A stretch of 64,000 nucleotides of DNA from Limnohabitans radicicola (GTDB taxonomy: Bacteria > Pseudomonadota > Gammaproteobacteria > Burkholderiales > Burkholderiaceae_C). The position numbers and the translations under genes are program-made. Below are positions 60,829-64,000 of this stretch, piece by piece; positions within the stretch are counted from its first letter, which is position 1, and the number at the start of each line of letters is the position of its first letter. The stretch lies in NCBI RefSeq assembly GCF_014837235.1, contig NZ_JACYFT010000002.1, positions 952,720-1,016,719 of the forward strand. Reading direction: 5' to 3'. The notes below the pieces were generated by a model. It had not been told where the DNA came from. It was given only the letters and a program-made list of their open reading frames with translations, and searched no databases.

Positions 60829-62313
60829 TCAGCCATTCTGACCCAGACACTGGTACAGTTTGGCCCGTGAGATGCCCAGCTGTCTGGCCGCAGCCACTTT
60901 GTTGCCACCCGTGCCTTGCAAGGCGGCCTGAACGGCCTGCCGCTCCAGCTCGGCCACTTGCACCCACAAAGGGGCGGTGGCCTGACCAGAAGGTGCCGGT
61001 AGCGCTGGGACTGACGAGGACGCTGGCGGTGCGATCTGGTCCACCCCGGCATCGCTGAGCACAGAGCGAACCAACGCCACATCCACCTGAGCCGACTCGG
61101 TGCGGACCATCAACTGCTCCAACACGTTGCGCAGCTCACGCACATTGCCGCGCCAGCCCTGCCCCATCAGCAAAGCCATGGCTTCGTGACTGAGTTCGGG
61201 CTGTACCTGGCCATTGCGGCCGCAGATGTCTTCAAGCAAGACCTCCACCAAGGCTGGAATGTCTTGCACCCTCTCGCGCAAGGCCGGCACTTTAACCGGC
61301 AACACGTGCAGACGGTAGAACAGATCTTCGCGAAACTGACCGGCCCGCACCAGCGCGGGCAAATCGCGCGAGGTGGCCGCCACGATGCGCACATCCACTG
61401 GCAGCAGGCTGTTGGAACCCAAGGGCTCGATCTCGCCTTCCTGCAAAGCCCGCAGCAGCTTGGCCTGGATGCCCAAAGGCATGTCGCCGACCTCGTCCAA
61501 AAACAGGGTGCCGCCATCGGCCAACTTGAATTTGCCGTCTCGGCCTTTGCGCTCGGCGCCAGTGAACGCGCCAGGCGCCACGCCAAAGAACTCGGCTTCC
61601 AAAAGCGTCTCAGGCACAGCGGCGATGTTGACGCTGACCAAAGGACCACGTGAACGGGTGGATGCCGCATGGATCGCATGGGCCAGCAGCTCCTTGCCTG
61701 TGCCTGTCTCACCCAGCAGCAGCACGGGTGAGTGGGTTTGTGCAGTCCGGCGCGCTTGCCGCTTGACCTCGGCAGCCGCTGCGCTGGCGCCCACAAAACT
61801 GGCAAAGCTGTACTTGGCTTGGCGCGCGCCCGATGCCGATCTGCGCTGGGCCGCCAGGGCGTCGCGGGTCTCGTCCAGCTCGCGTTGCATCAAAGCAAAC
61901 TTGCTCATCAGGGGCTGCAGATTGGACTGGGGCTGATCGAACAGCACCACGCCCAAAGCACCGATCACCTGCCCAGCCTCGTCGCGCAAAGGAAAACGGC
62001 TGACCACAAAAGTCCCCGCCTGATTGGTGAGCAAGTCCACCAAAATGGGCTTGCCAGTTTCAATCACCTGGTGCATCTGGGTGTTTTGCACCACGCTCGA
62101 CACCGGTTGCCCGACAAAATCGGATTCTTTGGAAAAACCCAGAGCAGGCAAATAGCGGCGGTACTGGTCGTTGATCCAGACCACCCGCCCCGAGCGGTCC
62201 ACCAGCAGCATGCCTTCGCTGGCATTGGCAAACACATCAAACAAGGATCGCGCCGCCAGGGTCAGGATGCTTTGCACATCGGTGGGCAGCTGGGCAGACA
62301 GGCTTGGGCTCAT
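60829..62313 (-). CDS. Sigma-54-dependent enhancer-binding regulator with PAS sensor
   Basis: The 494-aa protein has an N-terminal PAS-like sensor (about 22-130: [31 protein letters not shown]), a short linker helix, and a sigma-54 AAA+ core. The core shows [18 protein letters not shown] (Walker A), the sigma-54-contact loop [18 protein letters not shown] (Walker B) and the arginine-finger region. A C-terminal Fis-type HTH ([21 protein letters not shown]) follows. It most likely senses a small ligand and activates the import operon beginning at 60639 through the promoter and repeats between them. Confidence 0.94.
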   Translation of the reverse strand: MSPSLSAQLPTDVQSILTLAARSLFDVFANASEGMLLVDRSGRVVWINDQYRRYLPALGFSKESDFVGQPVSSVVQNTQMHQVIETGKPILVDLLTNQAGTFVVSRFPLRDEAGQVIGALGVVLFDQPQSNLQPLMSKFALMQRELDETRDALAAQRRSASGARQAKYSFASFVGASAAAAEVKRQARRTAQTHSPVLLLGETGTGKELLAHAIHAASTRSRGPLVSVNIAAVPETLLEAEFFGVAPGAFTGAERKGRDGKFKLADGGTLFLDEVGDMPLGIQAKLLRALQEGEIEPLGSNSLLPVDVRIVAATSRDLPALVRAGQFREDLFYRLHVLPVKVPALRERVQDIPALVEVLLEDICGRNGQVQPELSHEAMALLMGQGWRGNVRELRNVLEQLMVRTESAQVDVALVRSVLSDAGVDQIAPPASSSVPALPAPSGQATAPLWVQVAELERQAVQAALQGTGGNKVAAARQLGISRAKLYQCLGQNG

Positions 62314-62376
62314 GCCCGCATCTTAATGCGACCTGCCCGACTCACCCGCTCATCGAATGTGCCACGCGGGGCTTGC

Positions 62377-62484
62377 TGACATCTCAGTCCAATCAACCCC
62401 GTCTACGGCGAATTCACTGCTCACTGTGTCTTGAATTGGTGATTTGATATGTGCCAATCCTCATGCGAAAAATCACGGGATTTT
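62377..62484 (+). repeat. Left arm of a 108-bp perfect inverted repeat
   Basis: This arm begins TGACATCTCAGTCC and ends CACGGGATTTT. It is identical, base for base over 108 positions, to the reverse complement of 63691-63798. It starts 64 bases upstream of the sigma-54 regulator's start codon and ends 33 bases before the recombinase ATG, so any promoter for the recombinase overlaps or lies within the arm. Confidence 0.97.
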
Positions 62485-62517
62485 TGACTGTGCGTGGTAA
62501 AAATTGAAAGCGTATAA

Positions 62518-63702
62518 ATGAAGAAATCCGTTGACATCCGCACACTTAAAAACATCAGCCATCCGACCAGGTACACAATCCCAGACACCAGAGGGTTGCA
62601 TCTATGGGTAAGAACTGACCTCAAGAAGTATTGGGTGCTCAGGTACACCTTCAATGGTTCAAGGTTCGATCTAAGCCTTGGCAACTTTCCTGCTGTAACG
62701 CTTCAAGAAGCTAGAAAGCAAGCAACAAAGATTCGTGCTAAGTTGCTTGCTGGTGTCAACCCTGTTGATGAACGGAAACTCAGTAGAGCCGAGACAAAAC
62801 GAACAAAATCCTGCAAATTCGAAACCTATGCGATTCAGTACATTGACAGAGTCAGACCAAACTGGATGCTTGATAAGAACGAAAGAAGCTGGATTAGTGC
62901 AATAAAAAAATACACATTCCCCGAAATTGGGAAAATTTCATTAGAAGAAATAACTACTGAACATATCGTAAATATACTTAATCCGATATGGCAAGAAAAA
63001 CACCAAACTGCTACAAGAATTAGGGCAGTCATGGAACGAATTTTCTCAGCATCAATTACAGCAGGCTTAAGAACCAAGCCTAATCCCGCCATCTGGAATG
63101 GACACCTTGAAAATCTACTTCCAAAGGTAAAGTACATAGTAAAACACTATCCAGCAATGAAATACATGGAAATTCCAGATTTCATAAATTATCTTTATCA
63201 TTTGAAAACAACTTCATCTCTAGCAATTCAGTTCTTAATTTTGAATGCATCAAGAACCTCTGAAGTATTAAAAGCAAATAGAAATGAAATATCATCAGAT
63301 TTATGGATTATTCCTGCCGATAGAATGAAAGCTGGCAAAGAGCACATAGTGCCACTTGGAGAAAGATCCAAAGAACTCATATGTAAAGCCATTAATAACG
63401 ATGTCGATAGCAGTTATATTTTTTCCATTGATGGGAAACATTTATCACATCAAACTATGGCGAAAGCTTTAGCAAAATATTCAAAGGGCGTAACCATACA
63501 TGGATTTAGAAGTACATTTAGAGACTGGGTAGCAGAAGAAACAATGCATTCAAATGAGGTTGCCGAAATGGCTTTGGCACACATCATTAGCAACAAAGTT
63601 GAAGCGGCCTATCGTAGAGGCAATTTACTTGAAAAGAGAAGAATTATGATGCTTGAATGGGAACGTTATTGCTATTCAAAAGTTATGAATAAAATCCCGT
63701 GA
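62518..63702 (+). CDS. Tyrosine recombinase (DUF4102-type integrase)
   Basis: The 394-aa protein has an N-terminal arm-binding DUF4102 domain (TIPDTRGLHLWVRTDLKKYWVLRYTFNGSRFDLSLGNFPAVTLQEARKQA). A core-binding segment and a complete catalytic set follow: R246 in NASRTSEV, HGFR (328-331), H355 in LAHIIS and Y365 in VEAAYRRG. It is therefore probably active. Codon use is AT-rich, unlike its neighbours, indicating transfer. The last codons and stop lie inside the right inverted repeat. It resembles P4-type island integrases. Confidence 0.92.
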   Translation: MKKSVDIRTLKNISHPTRYTIPDTRGLHLWVRTDLKKYWVLRYTFNGSRFDLSLGNFPAVTLQEARKQATKIRAKLLAGVNPVDERKLSRAETKRTKSCKFETYAIQYIDRVRPNWMLDKNERSWISAIKKYTFPEIGKISLEEITTEHIVNILNPIWQEKHQTATRIRAVMERIFSASITAGLRTKPNPAIWNGHLENLLPKVKYIVKHYPAMKYMEIPDFINYLYHLKTTSSLAIQFLILNASRTSEVLKANRNEISSDLWIIPADRMKAGKEHIVPLGERSKELICKAINNDVDSSYIFSIDGKHLSHQTMAKALAKYSKGVTIHGFRSTFRDWVAEETMHSNEVAEMALAHIISNKVEAAYRRGNLLEKRRIMMLEWERYCYSKVMNKIP

Positions 63703-63798
63703 TTTTTCGCATGAGGATTGGCACATATCAAATCACCAATTCAAGACACAGTGAGCAGTGAATTCGCCGTAGACGGGGTTGATTGGACTGAGATGTCA
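63691..63798 (-). repeat. Right arm of the 108-bp perfect inverted repeat
   Basis: This is the exact reverse complement of 62377-62484. The arm starts in the last codons of the recombinase gene, supplies its TGA, and continues 96 bases beyond. Complete identity between the arms indicates a recent origin or ongoing homogenisation by recombination. Confidence 0.97.
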
Positions 63799-64000
63799 TA
63801 TGTAAGCATACACCGTTTTATACGGGTCAGCGGGCCTCCAATCAGAAATTACCACGGGGATTACCACTGACTATGCCTGACACAGCCTGAGCCCAACCTG
63901 CTTAAACGAAGCGGCTTAGCGGTCCACATACAACAAGTTACCACAGCTATTCCCACACACTCAGACGATTACCCCCATGCGCATTGCCAGCGGCTTAGAC
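63799..64000. repeat. Right flank with TTACCAC repeats, no gene seen
   Basis: TTACCAC occurs at 63849-63855, 63861-63867 and 63938-63944, with a related TTACCC near 63969. GCGGCTTAG is repeated at 63911-63919 and 63990-63998. Such short direct repeats beside an integrase suit arm-type binding or attachment-site sequence. No coding region is evident before the window ends. Confidence 0.4.

Larger units (their letters stand above)
62377..63798 (+). mobile_element. Compact recombinase element with 108-bp terminal inverted repeats
   Basis: A 1422-bp unit consists of one tyrosine recombinase gene between two identical 108-bp inverted repeats. Its base composition is much more AT-rich than the surrounding genes. 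No target-site duplication is visible at the outer borders (CTTGC before, TATGT after). The layout could be a minimal mobile element, a self-inverting cassette or an inverted duplication of one attachment-site flank. Tyrosine recombinase elements I know do not usually have such long perfect ends. Confidence 0.65.

Noticed and set aside
1..64000. CRISPR arrays or rRNA genes
   Set aside because: No regularly spaced identical repeats with unique spacers and no rRNA-like sequence were seen on reading both strands.

Overview
The window comes from a GC-rich betaproteobacterium, most likely a member of the Comamonadaceae (Burkholderiales). The grounds are the tig-clpP-clpX-lon block followed by tRNA-Gly(GCC) and tRNA-Cys(GCA), Bug/TctC-type binding proteins, a DUF4148 protein, hpnD next to a squalene-synthase-like gene, and branched-chain-type ABC importers. 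No species can be named from the sequence alone. All functional calls rest on motifs and family resemblance read by eye.

Positions 1-21.7 kb are the right part of a siphovirus-like prophage, almost entirely on the minus strand. Reading leftward, the early genes come first: an AlpA-like regulator, two unknown proteins, a DUF2800 Cas4/RecB-like nuclease, a DUF2815 ssDNA-binding protein, an SF2 helicase, a family B DNA polymerase, an AEP primase joined to an SF3-like helicase, a PD-(D/E)XK nuclease and a Q-like antiterminator. An HNH nuclease, small and large terminase, portal, S49 head protease, HK97 capsid and head-completion genes follow. The tail genes must lie left of base 1. Two replication enzymes are split over overlapping reading frames. 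The polymerase is the more striking: its exonuclease and motifs A/B are on one chain, while motif C (NTDS) lies at the start of the next 1253-aa chain, in front of the primase and helicase. At the right control end sit a protein with an IF-2 N-terminal-like domain and a plus-strand HTH (excisionase-like) gene. Antisense to the 3' end of that HTH gene is a decayed integrase C-terminus.

Positions 21.8-38.1 kb are accessory cargo. They hold a tetR-adaptor-permease-ATPase (DevBCA/MacAB-like) operon, a SRAP/YedK relic, a Bug-RraA-Bug-RraA cluster with a divergent LysR gene, a triple-repeat DUF4148 protein with a divergent LysR gene, and a TetR-controlled TolC-HlyD-permease-permease operon with paired palindromic operators and no ATPase. 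A tyrosine recombinase (38.1-39.3 kb) lies beside tRNA-Cys and tRNA-Gly. The prophage integrase relic at 21.6 kb matches its last codons.

Positions 39.4-62.3 kb look like core chromosome: two tRNAs, lon, clpX, clpP, tig, tRNA-Leu(UAG), an RND efflux pair, a divergent squalene-synthase-like/hpnD pair, a GST, a HAD phosphatase, hemH, and a branched-chain-type ABC import operon ending in an alpha/beta hydrolase. Upstream of that operon are a sigma-54 enhancer-binding regulator gene, a well-formed -24/-12 promoter and three direct repeats. A REP-like hairpin pair with covarying stems lies between the binding-protein and ATPase genes.

Positions 62.4-63.8 kb form a compact element. A single AT-rich tyrosine recombinase gene is enclosed by two 108-bp inverted repeats that are identical base for base, and the right repeat supplies the gene's stop codon. 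This element and the split polymerase-primase-helicase are the most unusual things in the window.
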